From Reticulitermes speratus (taxonomy: Eukaryota > Arthropoda > Insecta > Blattodea > Rhinotermitidae), in assembly GCA_021186555.1 (NCBI GenBank), contig JAJKFL010000004.1, forward strand, positions 39,036,351 through 39,100,350: a stretch of 64,000 bases of DNA, written 5' to 3'. The translations under genes and the position numbers were made by a program. The first letter of the stretch is position 1, and the number at the start of each line of letters is the position of its first letter. A model generated the notes under the pieces. The model was not told the origin of the DNA, ran no database searches, and was given only the letters and a program-made list of their open reading frames with translations. Below, piece by piece: positions 1-9,504 of the stretch.

Positions 1-42
1 GTGGCGGTACATATAGTAACCACTAGGCTTTAAAAGGTTAAT
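1..42 (-). repeat. inverted copy of the 114-bp-array left flank
   Basis: The reverse complement of these bases matches 1487-1526 and the left flanks of the arrays at 26568 and 31855 (shared core TGGTTACTATATGTACC). It implies that another copy of the same element lies on the minus strand just left of the window, or that 1-1526 is bounded by inverted ends. Confidence 0.65.
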
Positions 43-1086
43 ATAAAGGATTACAACATACATCGCTGTTGAGAAAGGGGTATTTCTGCTCACCTCGTAT
101 AATTCACTGATACTCGTACATCCACGTACACAAACTTTACACCTCATTTCACGACCATCGGATTGTTCGGCCAAATACTGTGACATATTGTTAAATAAAC
201 AAACAAACAAATAAAATTAGGGCAAGCTTCTAAACGAAATGGTGTACGTGTTTCCGCAGAGTAGCTGCCAGTCTAGTATACTGTAGGAACAAATCGCACA
301 AGAAACAGAAGAAAGGAGAGGAATTCAACTACGGATCATCTTCATCGCTCACAAAAGCCACAGCTTGACGGGGGGTCTAGATTGTGAAAGTTTCTTGGTT
401 CTTGTACCAGGGGAGGGAGACGGGTCTGGATACGATAGCTGTTTGGTTGTGGCGCCAAGCAGTCTGGTGAAGATGTGTTCCTGTCTAATGAAGAAGGGTG
501 CCAGTAGAAATTGAATGAAAATAAGAGGGCGGTGAAATAGGCAGACCCGGTCGAGAAATCGCTACCTGTAGTCAGCAGGGAATTAACTAGCCCCTCAAAA
601 ACGTAAACTGAGCCAATTATAAGCCGTAAGCACCTTGCTTGCTAGCTACTGTACACACACCTGTATAGTCACTGTGCTAACGGGTGAGAATCCTCAGCAC
701 TCAGCCGCATACCCTAATGACTGCATTTCCCATCACTTTACTCACTCAATCACTGCGATAAACACGTCTAACAAGTCCAGACACAGTCCGCTAACGTAAT
801 TGTAAAAAAGGACGCCCGTTTACTCGACGTCATGTAAAGGACCGATGCTGTCCTGCCTGTACAATGACGACAGAGTGCAGCACTGTCGTCAGGCGACTAA
901 CAACTGTCTGTCAGTATCTGGACGTACAATTTCGAAGGGTCGATCTCAGACCGTGAGGCTCACAAACTGCAGTCAGTATGTCTGCACAACGTACAGAGGC
1001 ACAATGTCACTTGACATTAGACTTTAGTAAGTTGGCTGCAGTGTCAAGTGAGTTTGTGACTGCATGAAAGGCTAGTTGTGTGGCGA
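43..1086. other. no gene or recognisable element
   Basis: I see no convincing coding frame, RNA gene or repeat here apart from a short AAAC-rich tract near 195. The open frame at 845-1027 has no family resemblance I can name and is probably chance. Confidence 0.5.
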
Positions 1087-1281
1087 CTGGGTTGTGCACT
1101 GGACCACTGTGTTATGCACTGGACCACTAGGTTGTGCACTGGACCACTAAGTTATGCACTGGACCACTAGGTTATTCACTGGACCACTAGGTTATTCACT
1201 GGACCACTAGGTTGTACACTGGACCACTAAGTTACGCACTGGACCACTAGGTTATTCACTGGACCACTAGGTTGTGCACTG
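1087..1281. repeat. 20-bp tandem repeat, about 10 copies
   Basis: The unit GTTATGCACTGGACCACTAG repeats every 20 bases, with G/A and A/T substitutions between copies. Confidence 0.95.
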
Positions 1282-1486
1282 AACAATCAGAATACGATTC
1301 CAGGCGGAAGGCAGAGATTACGTCCACGTGAGTTCTGAGACCTATCGAAGCTTGTTGTCAGATCGTCACCTGCGGCTGCAGTCGGAAGGAAGTTGTCAGT
1401 CCTTACTTGCCTCTAGCGCCGAGACTAAAAATGTGTATAGCTAATTTCCATTTCAATATTTACCTCTATGGTGTGTGCTTAATTAA

Positions 1487-2128
1487 CCTTTTAAAGCCCA
1501 GTGGTTACTATATGTACCATCACGTTTAACATTCAACAATTCTACGTTCTGCCCACACAGTGTATTTATGTGTTTTGTGTGGATCTCAGAACAAACAGCG
1601 ATTATTTCACTGTACAGCATTAACTGACTGGTTTGTATAACTGAGACGGAGTGTGTTTACTGCGCGGTACGGACTGTATTTATGTGTTTTGTGTGGATCT
1701 CAGAACAAACAGCGATTATTTCACTGTACAACATTAACTGACTGGTTTGTATAACTGAGACGGAGTGTGTTTACTGCGCGGTACGGACTGTATTTATGTG
1801 TTTTGTGTGGATCTCAGAACAAACAGCGATTATTTCACTGTACAACATTAACTGACTGGTTTGTATAACTGAGACGGAGTGTTTACTGCGCGGTACGGAC
1901 TGTATTTATGTGTTTTGTGTGGATCTCAGAACAAACAGCGATTATTTCACTGTACAACATTAACTGACTGGTTTGTATAACTGAGACGGAGTGTGTTTAC
2001 TGCGCGGTACGGACTGTATTTATGTGTTTTGTGTGGATCTCAGAACAAACAGCGATTATTTCACTGTACAACATTAACTGACTGGTTTGTATAACTGAGA
2101 CGGAGTGTGTTTACTGCGCGGTACGGAC
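1487..2128 (+). repeat. 114-bp-unit element, copy 1 (about 5 units)
   Basis: A left flank at 1487-1560 shared with copies 3 and 4 is followed by five near-identical 114-bp units from 1561, starting TGTATTTATGTGTTTTGTGT. One unit lacks 2 bases near 1880. Each unit contains TCTCAG and CTGAGA, which could pair as a hairpin. The right flank (GACTG, then a T/A-rich ATTCAGG-like segment) resembles those of copies 4 and 5. No coding function is apparent; frames remain open only because 114 is a multiple of 3. Confidence 0.9.
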
Positions 2129-2916
2129 TGAGTCCTTATACAAAACAGACACGTTTCGTCTTTAAGGTTTAATCACAGTAACTCGTATTCTCTTAGCCGC
2201 CAACACTGTGTAATTAATTCTACTCCGTGACGCACTAACTTTAGAGCCAGTATTACTCACACACGTTAAACTTATTTTAAACTAATTAACGAAGCCTAAA
2301 ATGAAGTTCTACTTCAGTACCGTCGTAATTCGGTTATTGGTCGATTTACACGCCGCCTTGGCACGAAATCAGTCGCGGAGAGCTTAGCGTCTTCCTCTGT
2401 AATGACTATCGTCGAGGGAGCAGGCAGAGATTCATTGCTCAAGTAGCTGAAATCACCATTCATTTCCTCTCATCTTTTCCCCCCAGAGAGTGTATAAATT
2501 ACGCGATGACGTGGACTTTCTCTCTCATTCTTTCTCATTTTCCTTCTGCGACCTGCCTCCACCCCCCTCCCCCTAGTCACATCTCTCTCTGTTCAGCAAG
2601 TAGGCCACGTCCTCCTCCTCATCATCATCTGCGGATAAAGTTTGCAATCTATTTTCGGATCCTGATTTGATTTTGAATGGTGGAAAATTATACCGACGAA
2701 CTGTATTTTAAAGTAATAGATTGATTAAAACTGAAAATTTTCTGAAATTAAGTAATATAAGATTCTTACGCTGTTTCAAATTCTATTTCAAACTCTTGAG
2801 CAACTCGGTAGAGGAATTTAATACTTTGCGTCAGCAGATCAATCGATGAATTTCTGGCCTTGCCAGTGGCTAAAGATATTCTCGCGCCAGGAGCTCGCTT
2901 CTGAATTTTTAGTGAG
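2129..2916. other. no gene recognised
   Basis: Apart from the array right flank at the start and a pyrimidine-rich stretch around 2475-2630, nothing identifiable is seen. The minus-strand open frame at 2766-3365 runs through a SINE and is not a gene. Confidence 0.5.
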
Positions 2917-2931
2917 TAAATCTGGAAGACT

Positions 2932-3346
2932 GTCGACCTCGGTGGACTAGTGGTTAGCGTGCTCGCCACTGGACCCAAGGTTCGCGGGTTCGATCCCGAC
3001 CGAGGTCGATGGATTTTTAAGGATGATAAAATCCGTAGCACCACTTCCTTCGGAGGGTAAGTAAAGCCGTCGGTCCCATGTCGTAGATTTACGGCATGTA
3101 AAAGAACCTTACGGGCATGAATAGAAATGTTGCGTAAGCCAAATTGCCATTTCTCATCCAAGTCTCCTGACTGCCTGCCAGATGGCTCTGGCGTGCACAT
3201 CAGGATCGATAGAACACTAAGCGCGGCTAGCTGGCCGGTCACCAGCTGCCATGAATGCGCATGACTTAGTAACCTCGACAAGAGGAGGCAAGAGGAGGCC
3301 CAGGCCCATACAGGGCTGTTGAGCCAAGAATTATTATTATTATTAT
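2932..3346 (+). mobile_element. SINE family A, full-length copy with target duplication
   Basis: A tRNA-like head has an A-box-like TGGACTAGTGG and a B box GGTTCGATCCC, followed by a roughly 330-bp body and an (ATT)n tail. A perfect 15-bp target-site duplication TAAATCTGGAAGACT lies at 2917-2931 and 3347-3361. This is an RNA polymerase III-type retroposon, presumably mobilised by a LINE in trans. The intact duplication suggests fairly recent insertion. Further copies are at 50690-51083 and 11411-11628. Confidence 0.93.
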
Positions 3347-3486
3347 TAAATCTGGAAGACTCCATGTTAGAGAACGAAATGTCTTTCTAAGGAACCAACA
3401 TTAGACAAGTTTTGTTACTGTCTCCTACACGAGGTGTAATCAGTTAAAGTACCTAATTTAATTTGTAATGATAATGATGATACTAA

Positions 3487-3745
3487 GCCGATCCCAGTGG
3501 CCGTGCGGTCTAAGGCGTCGGTCTACCGCCGCTCGCTTACTGGGATTGTGGGTTCGAATCCCACCGGTGGCATGGATGTCTGTTGTGAATGTTGTGTGTT
3601 GTCAGGTAGAGGTCTCTACGACGGGCTGATCACTCGTCCAGAGGAGTCTTACCGAGTGTGGTGTGTCTAAAGTGTGTGATCGTGAAGCGTCGAAAAATGA
3701 GGAGACCTAGGCCCCCAAGGGGCTGTCGAGCCATTTGAAAAAAAA
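3487..3745 (+). mobile_element. SINE family B, copy 1
   Basis: The tRNA-Leu/Ser-like head contains GCGGTCTAAGGCG and the B box GGTTCGAATCC. The body ends GGGGCTGTCGAGCCATT and is followed by poly(A). The target duplication AATGATGATACTAA at 3473-3486 recurs at 3746-3759. Other copies are at 4054, 13475, 34067 and, on the minus strand, 47967-48225. Confidence 0.93.
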
Positions 3746-4053
3746 AATGATGATACTAATGATAACACGAAAAAAGGGCCCAAATTCTCATAACATGTAA
3801 ATGGTTATAAAGTGCAGATAGGTTGTTAATTACAATAAGCTTGTATTATTCAAAGTCACACGGAGTGTGCAGAATAAAATTTGTAAATATTTTGTGAATA
3901 TTGACATCTTACTGTCCTGAAATACCACAACACTAACAAACAAACGAACACCCTGACATTCAAAAGCACTTCTTATTTCGTTTCATTTCTCTAGCTGACA
4001 ACCCTCTTGTGATTACGAGTAAGAAGTTTCTTAGCCTCACTATAGGTTTAGGC
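3746..4053. other. spacer between two SINE B copies
   Basis: AT-rich sequence with no recognisable feature. Confidence 0.5.
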
Positions 4054-4316
4054 GCCGATCCCAGTGGCCGCGCGGTCTAAGGCGTGGGTCTACGGCCGCT
4101 CGCTTACTGGGATTGTGGGTTCGAATCCCACCGGGGGCATCGATGTCTGTCTGTTGTGAGTGTTGTGTGTTGTCAGGTAGAAGTCTCTACGACGGGCTGA
4201 TCACTGGTCCAGAGGAGTCTTACCGAGTGTGGTGTGTCTAAAGTGTGTGATCGTGAAGCGTCGAAAAATGAGGAGACCTAGGCCCCCAAGGGGCTGTCGA
4301 GCCATTGAAAAAAAAA
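4054..4316 (+). mobile_element. SINE family B, copy 2
   Basis: Nearly identical to the copy at 3487, about 300 bp upstream and in the same orientation. An imperfect target duplication (ATAGGTTTAGGC at 4042, ATAGGGTAAGGC at 4317) shows an independent insertion, not a local tandem duplication. Confidence 0.92.
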
Positions 4317-4957
4317 ATAGGGTAAGGCAAAATTTTCGTAATTATCGTATGTAATCATCACTCACATTTCACACACACAGTTCAGTATTTGATTCATAAA
4401 CAAATACTGAACATTTTTTTCAAATTTGAACAACAACCTGTAATGTCCATTAAATTTAGTCCCCATACAGGGTTCAAAAACAGGTGGGTCTACTCGGCGT
4501 GTTTACAAAAGTTCTGAACACTAACACGTGTACGACACTGTCCGATGCCGATAAACTGTACGAAATGTACAGTCAATGTGAGAAGCATGAGTGTTCAGCA
4601 GGTGTACTGAACATTCGGCAGGACATGTAGACAGCAGTCAGGTCACATCATTAATTTAAATGTAGAACCGAGTGGCCGTTACGTAGATAAGTCCCCGCCG
4701 CAAACACCGCGGGGGGAGGGGTTCCGTGACTCAGGGGGCCCCCTCCCCAAACTTTAACAATGCTCAATCGTGTTGAGGGTTTATTCCTTCCGACAGAAGG
4801 AAATATTATGAGATTCAAGTGTTAGTCCGGCAGATTGGTACATATGTTTACCGACTGACACTAAGAATTGTATTCAGTCTTTGAACATGCCTCCGACATA
4901 AAGATAACTTGTTTCGCTTGGATTTTAAGCTTCCGCCGCGATGTTGATGACATCTGC
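4317..4957. other. no gene recognised
   Basis: Nothing identifiable except a G/C-rich patch around 4700-4750. The last 50 bases (GCTTCCGCC around 4930) recur beside the foldback half at 14100 and near 10990, so they probably belong to the same foldback family. Confidence 0.4.
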
Positions 4958-5131
4958 GCTCTTCTAGGATGTTACGCGGCGTCGTGTGGTAATTGTCTAT
5001 CGACGTTTCGGGACAACGTATCGGTCCCATCTTCTTTCTTAGACTTCTTGACCCTCGAAGATGAGACATTCTTTGCCCGAAACGTCGGTAAACAATTACC
5101 ACATGACGCCGTGTAATAACCTAGAAGAGCT
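4958..5131. repeat. foldback element with degenerate hammerhead-like cores
   Basis: The left arm starting GCTCTTCTAGG and the right arm ending CCTAGAAGAGC are imperfect inverted repeats. Both contain a CGACGTTTCGG / CCGAAACGTCGG motif with a GAAGATG block about 20 bp away. These match the box spacing of the better ribozyme-like sites at 16465 and 55712, but the first box is damaged. Relatives lie at 10762-10960 and 14100-14260. Confidence 0.7.
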
Positions 5132-5164
5132 CAGACCTTGATTCGCCTGATGTAACTTAGTGTA

Positions 5165-5442
5165 AAGTTCTCCCTAGAACAGGCCATGACGGCCCAGAAG
5201 GGGAGTAGAGGTATAGCTCTACTCTTTCTTTAACCCTGGCACTAGATGGGGGTGGGTGGTCATCTCCACGTTCCGGCCGCTTTACCCCCGGGAAAGAGAC
5301 CCGGTATCCATTTTACAGGAGGCTGGGTAGGCCCCAGGGCCGGTCTGGACGTGTGCGGAAAATCTCGCCCCCACCGGGATTCGATCCCCGGACCGTCCAG
5401 GTCGTAGCGAGTCGCTATACCGACTGAGCTATCGCGGCCCAC
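5165..5442 (-). mobile_element. SINE family C, copy 1
   Basis: Read on the minus strand, it begins with a tRNA-like head, GGGCCGCGATAGCTCAGTCG, with B box GGGGATCGAATCCC, and ends near CTAGGGAGAACTT. The target duplication GTAACTTAGTGTA at 5152-5164 matches GTAACTTAATGTA at 5443-5455. Close copies are at 20051 and 45044; many diverged relatives are listed below. Confidence 0.92.
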
Positions 5443-5455
5443 GTAACTTAATGTA

Positions 5456-5838
5456 GCCGTGTCAATACTAAGTCTGCGACATCGACTACAACTTTGCAAC
5501 ACGGACGAACTAACAGTGCAAACTGAACAGTCACGTGACAAAGGAAATACAGAGGGCTTAGTCGTAGAAGAGTGTCATGAGGTCGCAGACATTTATCGCG
5601 CATGGGTTCGGAATTTTTCAACGAAAAAATTTCCGCTGTTTCGTGTTATACCCGAGAAATTGAAGCATTAAGGCGGCGCCTGTAACCTGCGAACTGCGTG
5701 CTGCCATCGGACTAATCTGTTAAGGCGAACACTCCGGGTCAAAGTTCATTCTTAATGGGTGGAGTCGGAGATTTCAGCGTTACCTCCCGGTCATTCTTAT
5801 ACATCTTTCATCTCGACGTCCCTTGGCCGGACAGTCCC

Positions 5839-5896
<58 letters not shown>

Positions 5897-6034
5897 GCTC
5901 TCTCTGCTTCATCTCTCTTCAAGAGCTTTCCATTTTCCTTATTGCACATCCCACTACAAACGATACAGCAGCAGACAAAAGGCCCTACAAAACGAAACTA
6001 ACAATTACCAGGAAGGCTGATGTAGATTTGGAAA
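5456..6034. other. no gene; contains a (CT)n microsatellite at 5841-5893
   Basis: A pure CT dinucleotide run of about 53 bases sits here and keeps three forward frames open with Ser/Leu repeats. No other feature is recognisable. Confidence 0.8.
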
Positions 6035-6380
6035 ACCGCGTAGCATGTTGGAGAGTTACAAACGTTTCGGAAAAATTTTCTGTAACCTTCTTCATGGTAG
6101 AAGATTCCAAAAAAACAAAACTTCTCATATTCATCCCCGTAAGGACCTCAGATCGCGCCTAAATATAAAATCTTGTGTGGGTGGGTTCTGGAATCTTTCC
6201 TTGAGGACAGAGGTAGCAGAGATCTCCGAAACGTCATTACATATCGGTGATAATGGACGATTAATTGTAAGGTTGTTTAGACGATTAATTGTAAGGTTGT
6301 TTAGTTAGACCCCGTTCATTGCCTGGGTATTCGTAATACACGCGACGTTTCGGTATCTAACTCAACTCTCGTCTCCAGTT
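6035..6380. repeat. cluster of degenerate GAAACGT modules
   Basis: Three modules resemble the hammerhead-like motif: minus strand around 6046-6100 (GAAACGTTTGTA with ATGAAGA), plus strand around 6200-6245 (TTGAGGA, then CCGAAACGTCA), and minus strand around 6338-6380 (CTGGAGA, then CCGAAACGTCG). A 25-bp direct duplication (ACGATTAATTGTAAGGTTGT) is at 6257-6305. All modules have core damage. Confidence 0.45.
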
Positions 6381-6464
6381 ATTATACAGTACCTCTCAGA
6401 TTGACTCAAAAAAAGTCACGAAATCTGTGAATAACTACGTGAGTGTTACATCTTAGAAAAATAG

Positions 6465-6741
6465 AGATGGTCTATTTCGTCTATTAGATATAGAAGTCGT
6501 AAGGATGGTATTGCAATGAACACTAGGATGATTGCTGGTGCAATTGTTCATGTAGTTTCAATTAGTTGTCCTTCTAATATGAATCGTCTATTATGTTTAT
6601 TTCAGATTAGGGTGGTTATTATGTACATTACGGTTGTAATAATTATTAATATGATTATTAGTGCGTGGTCATGGAAGAAGATTAGTTGTTCTATGATGGG
6701 GATGCTCCGTCTTATAGTCTCATGTTTAATGATGTTGTCAT
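6465..6741 (-). pseudogene. cox2: NUMT: nuclear copy of mitochondrial cox2, 5' part
   Basis: Translated on the minus strand with the invertebrate mitochondrial code, this matches the N-terminal part of cytochrome c oxidase subunit II. It shows an ATGACAACA start at 6741, then EQLIFFHDHAL in the first transmembrane hairpin, then RRFILEGQLIETTWTIAPAI and IPSLRLLYL. Two Trp positions are TGA codons, which marks mitochondrial origin. It cannot be expressed: it has a TAA in place of a conserved Gln codon and a one-base deletion about 15 codons in, and it stops near residue 90 of about 228. The intact gene would encode an inner-membrane respiratory subunit. Confidence 0.93.
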
Positions 6742-6744
6742 TGG

Positions 6745-6812
6745 TTCTAATGGAGGTTGTTAAAACTTTATATGTGGAGCTTAAATCCAATGCACTTATC
6801 TGCCACATTAGA
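6745..6812 (-). pseudogene. trnL2: NUMT: mitochondrial trnL(UUR) relic
   Basis: Directly upstream of the cox2 relic, the minus strand reads as a mitochondrial tRNA-Leu(UUR). The acceptor stem is TCTAATG with ATTAGAA, the D-arm region is GGCAGATAAGTGCA, and the anticodon loop GGATTTAAGCTCC has anticodon TAA. The trnL(UUR)-cox2 adjacency is the ancestral insect/crustacean mitochondrial order. Similarity to mitochondrial sequence fades beyond about 6816. Confidence 0.88.
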
Positions 6813-6816
6813 TCAT

Positions 6817-7175
6817 GGTTGGTTAGTTAGTTAGTTACTCTATAGAAATAGAAACGTCGTACATATACTTCCCACCTCACAAAACTTACAGTGTCCAACT
6901 AAATGGGGGTATACTGAAACGTCGCTTTATCACGTGGTTTTAGTAACATTGTAATAGGCGAAAAAGCAGCTGGGTGTTGTTTGTGGGTTACAAAATCGTG
7001 AGTCAGATTAGAAAATGTAGACATTTACCATTTATTAGTGGAAGAGAAATGCTATTATCTCTTAGACGTCCTCTCTTAACCCTCCAAATCACGTGACTTT
7101 ACGTTCCTGTCCTCATTAACGAAACACATTCTCTTCAGAGCGCAGCATTCAGACAGTACCATATCACAATGAGAT
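6817..7175. other. no gene recognised
   Basis: A short TTAG run follows the NUMT; otherwise nothing is identifiable. Confidence 0.5.
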
Positions 7176-7627
7176 ACAGGTAGGTCCCGTTTTACGACGG
7201 TCCATTTTACGACTTTTCACATTAACGACTGTTTCAAAATATTACCTTAAATATTAGTACACACTTGGAAAAATTTTAGGAATTTTGGAACCTGTCTCAT
7301 TCAATTACATTATATTTTGGTCTCGTTTTACGACTTTTCATTTTATGACCCTGTTTTGCTGGAACCTAACCCTGTCGTAAAACGGGTCCCATTTTGGTCC
7401 CGTTTTACGACTTTTCATTTTACGACCCTGTTTTGCTGGAACCTAACCCTGTCGTAAAACGGGTCCCATTTTGGTCCCGTTTTACGACTTTTCATTTTAC
7501 GACCCTGTTTTGTGGAACCTAATCCTGTCGTAAAACGGGTCCCATTTTTGTCCCGTTTTACGACTTTTCATTTTACGACCCTGTTTTGCTGGAACCTAAC
7601 CCTGTCGTAAAACGGGTCCTACCTGTA
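7176..7627. mobile_element. pogo/Tigger-like non-autonomous element with internal 77-bp repeats
   Basis: The terminal inverted repeats CAGGTAGGTCCCGTTTTACG and its complement (one mismatch over about 22 bases) are flanked by TA on both sides, as expected for Tc1/mariner/pogo insertions. The interior is about 3.5 copies of a 77-bp unit, itself made of opposed CCCGTTTTACGA and TCGTAAAACGGG segments. No transposase remains. Confidence 0.85.
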
Positions 7628-8394
7628 CTCAGCACTGAGCAGACTTGTCCAGCTTCGTGATAGGTCTTATTTCCTGGCGTGACTCTACAAACGTGACGCA
7701 AATCACGTGTGTTTCCCACACTTAATGTAACAACTTACACACTTATTGAAAACCCCCTTTCGTGACTCCATGTTGAACACATCTACGCATAATTTTACCG
7801 CACCTATTAAAACTAAGGGTTGTTCATCATTGCACGATTGTCCTGTAACACGTATCTAGTGTCACGATGGATTTGTACTAAGTAATATGCCATAAGGCAG
7901 GTATTCCGTATATAATTTTTCGGATTCGACAAACATGTTGCTTTTGACACATTAAATTTAAGGTAAATCATAAGAGATCCATATTTCACGAGTCCTTTTT
8001 TAAATTACGTTAAAATTCTTCTTTCAATTTCTCATAACAGACCCTCCTCATATCGTCTGGAGGGATACCTTATTCACTAGAAAACATTTTTTCCCCTTCC
8101 AGAAACGAGATGAGAGGACTTTCTAATGACTTGTCTCATCCCAGTTAATTTTTCTTTTTTTATTTTTCGACGCACCAACGCACGAATGCGCACACGCATT
8201 CTGTTAGCCCATAACTCACTTCGTTCGCTCGATCACCCCAATTAAAAATTACGAAAGATGAACACATGCAGGACCTTAGTTAACTGTTCGGACAGACTAT
8301 ATGTGCGACCCACCTGCTACGAATTCGGTCCAAATGAGAGCTGCACAAGGTGGCTTGTACAGTCAGCACCAACACACAATTGTCCCTCTGCACG
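7628..8394. other. no gene recognised
   Basis: AT-rich sequence without a repeat or coding signal that I can name. Confidence 0.5.
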
Positions 8395-8655
8395 CCATAA
8401 AGGCATTCAGACGGAGTGGGATGATGGCTGCACTCATCCTTTCGGCACTAGATATGAGTGGTCAGATTCACGCTCCAGCAGCTTTACCCCCAGAGAAATA
8501 GCCCAGTTTTTCATTGAGTAGAAGCTAAGTAAGTCCCCAAGGACGTTTTAAAAATTTTGGAGAAGAGAAAAATTTCTTGCCCCACACGGGATTCGAAACC
8601 CTGATCGTCTCGTCCGTGGCCTAGTCTCTATACCGACTACGCTGTACCGGCTCGC
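8395..8655 (-). mobile_element. SINE family C-like, diverged
   Basis: The minus strand shows a degraded tRNA-like head (GCGTAGTCGGTATAGAG near 8640, B-box-like GGTTTCGAATCCC near 8590) and body segments shared with family C (GGGGGTAAAG at 8490, GCACTAGATATGAGTGG around 8448). Open frames at 8258-8521 and 8301-8501 lie mostly inside it and are not genes. Confidence 0.7.
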
Positions 8656-8666
8656 TATTACACAGA

Positions 8667-9173
8667 AATTCATTCATTCATTCATTCTGCAGTCTGTCTT
8701 ACGACAGGTCCTTAACCTCTTCATTCTGTAGTTCGTCTTACGACAGGTCCGTAGCCTCTTCATTCTGTAGTCTGTCTTACGACAGGTCCGTAACCTCTTC
8801 ATTCTGTAGTCTGTCTTACGACAGGTCCGTAACCTCTTCATTCTGTAGTCTGTCTTACGACAGGTCCGTAGCCTCTTCATTCTGCAGTCTGTCTTACGAC
8901 AGGTCCGTAACCTCTTCATTCTGCAGTCTGTCTTACGACAGGTCCGTAACCTCTTCATTCTGCAGTCTGTCTTACGACAGGTCCGTAGCCTCTTCCAAAG
9001 CGAGTTCTCCACACGGTGCAATCTAGTGCTTCCTCTTTAAACTTCCAGCATCTTCTCTTTTCCTTAAGATCATCCAGTAGCTGCTTACGTCTTCTCCCTC
9101 GTCTTCCCGTCATTTCTATCCTTCCTTCTAACTTTCCTTCAATCACGTGTTTCAGAAGGCAGTTCCTACGCAC
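8667..9173 (-). pseudogene. LINE X copy A: 5'-truncated C-terminus plus 39-bp 3' array
   Basis: Minus-strand codons from about 9173 encode RRNCLLKHVIEGKLEGRIE, then GRRGRRRKQLL and a tail ending RGYGPVVRQTAE. I recognise this as the C-terminus of endonuclease-reverse transcriptase proteins of insect non-LTR retrotransposons (probably RTE-like). The last codons are then repeated as about eight 39-bp units (8683-8998), ending in (ATTC)n. It lacks the endonuclease and polymerase domains and starts abruptly, as expected of 5' truncation. Confidence 0.88.
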
Positions 9174-9504
9174 GATGTATGTAGAAAGCTGTAACTAATA
9201 CATCGATCGTCTTGTAGCGTCACGACAGCGCAGAATCGAATAGCCCTATGGACTTTCCTTTCTTACTTTGTAAACAAATATTTTGCTCTAAATCAATACA
9301 TCCTCATGTTATTTCTTAGAACTATGTTCGGCGTGGCAGCACGATCGCTTATATGATGGAATAAAAAGCAGTGCCTGTGTCAGAGTTCAAAATCATGAGA
9401 CAGAACGGAGAGTTGAGCTCTAATTTGATTGTATGGAGATTTGATAACCATTCTGTAACGTCCATTAAATATTAACAGGAGAAGTAAAATGAAACTACAT
9501 ATTA
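9174..9504. other. spacer between head-to-head LINE X copies
   Basis: Sequence between two oppositely oriented truncated LINE X copies. No feature recognised. Confidence 0.5.

Noticed and set aside
2932..3010. Genuine tRNA genes at the A/B-box sequences of the SINEs
   Set aside because: The tRNA-like segments are fused to dispersed repeat bodies with A-rich or ATT tails, and their arms pair imperfectly, so they are SINE heads.
2766..3365. 199-codon minus-strand frame
   Set aside because: It runs antisense through a SINE with a clear target-site duplication.
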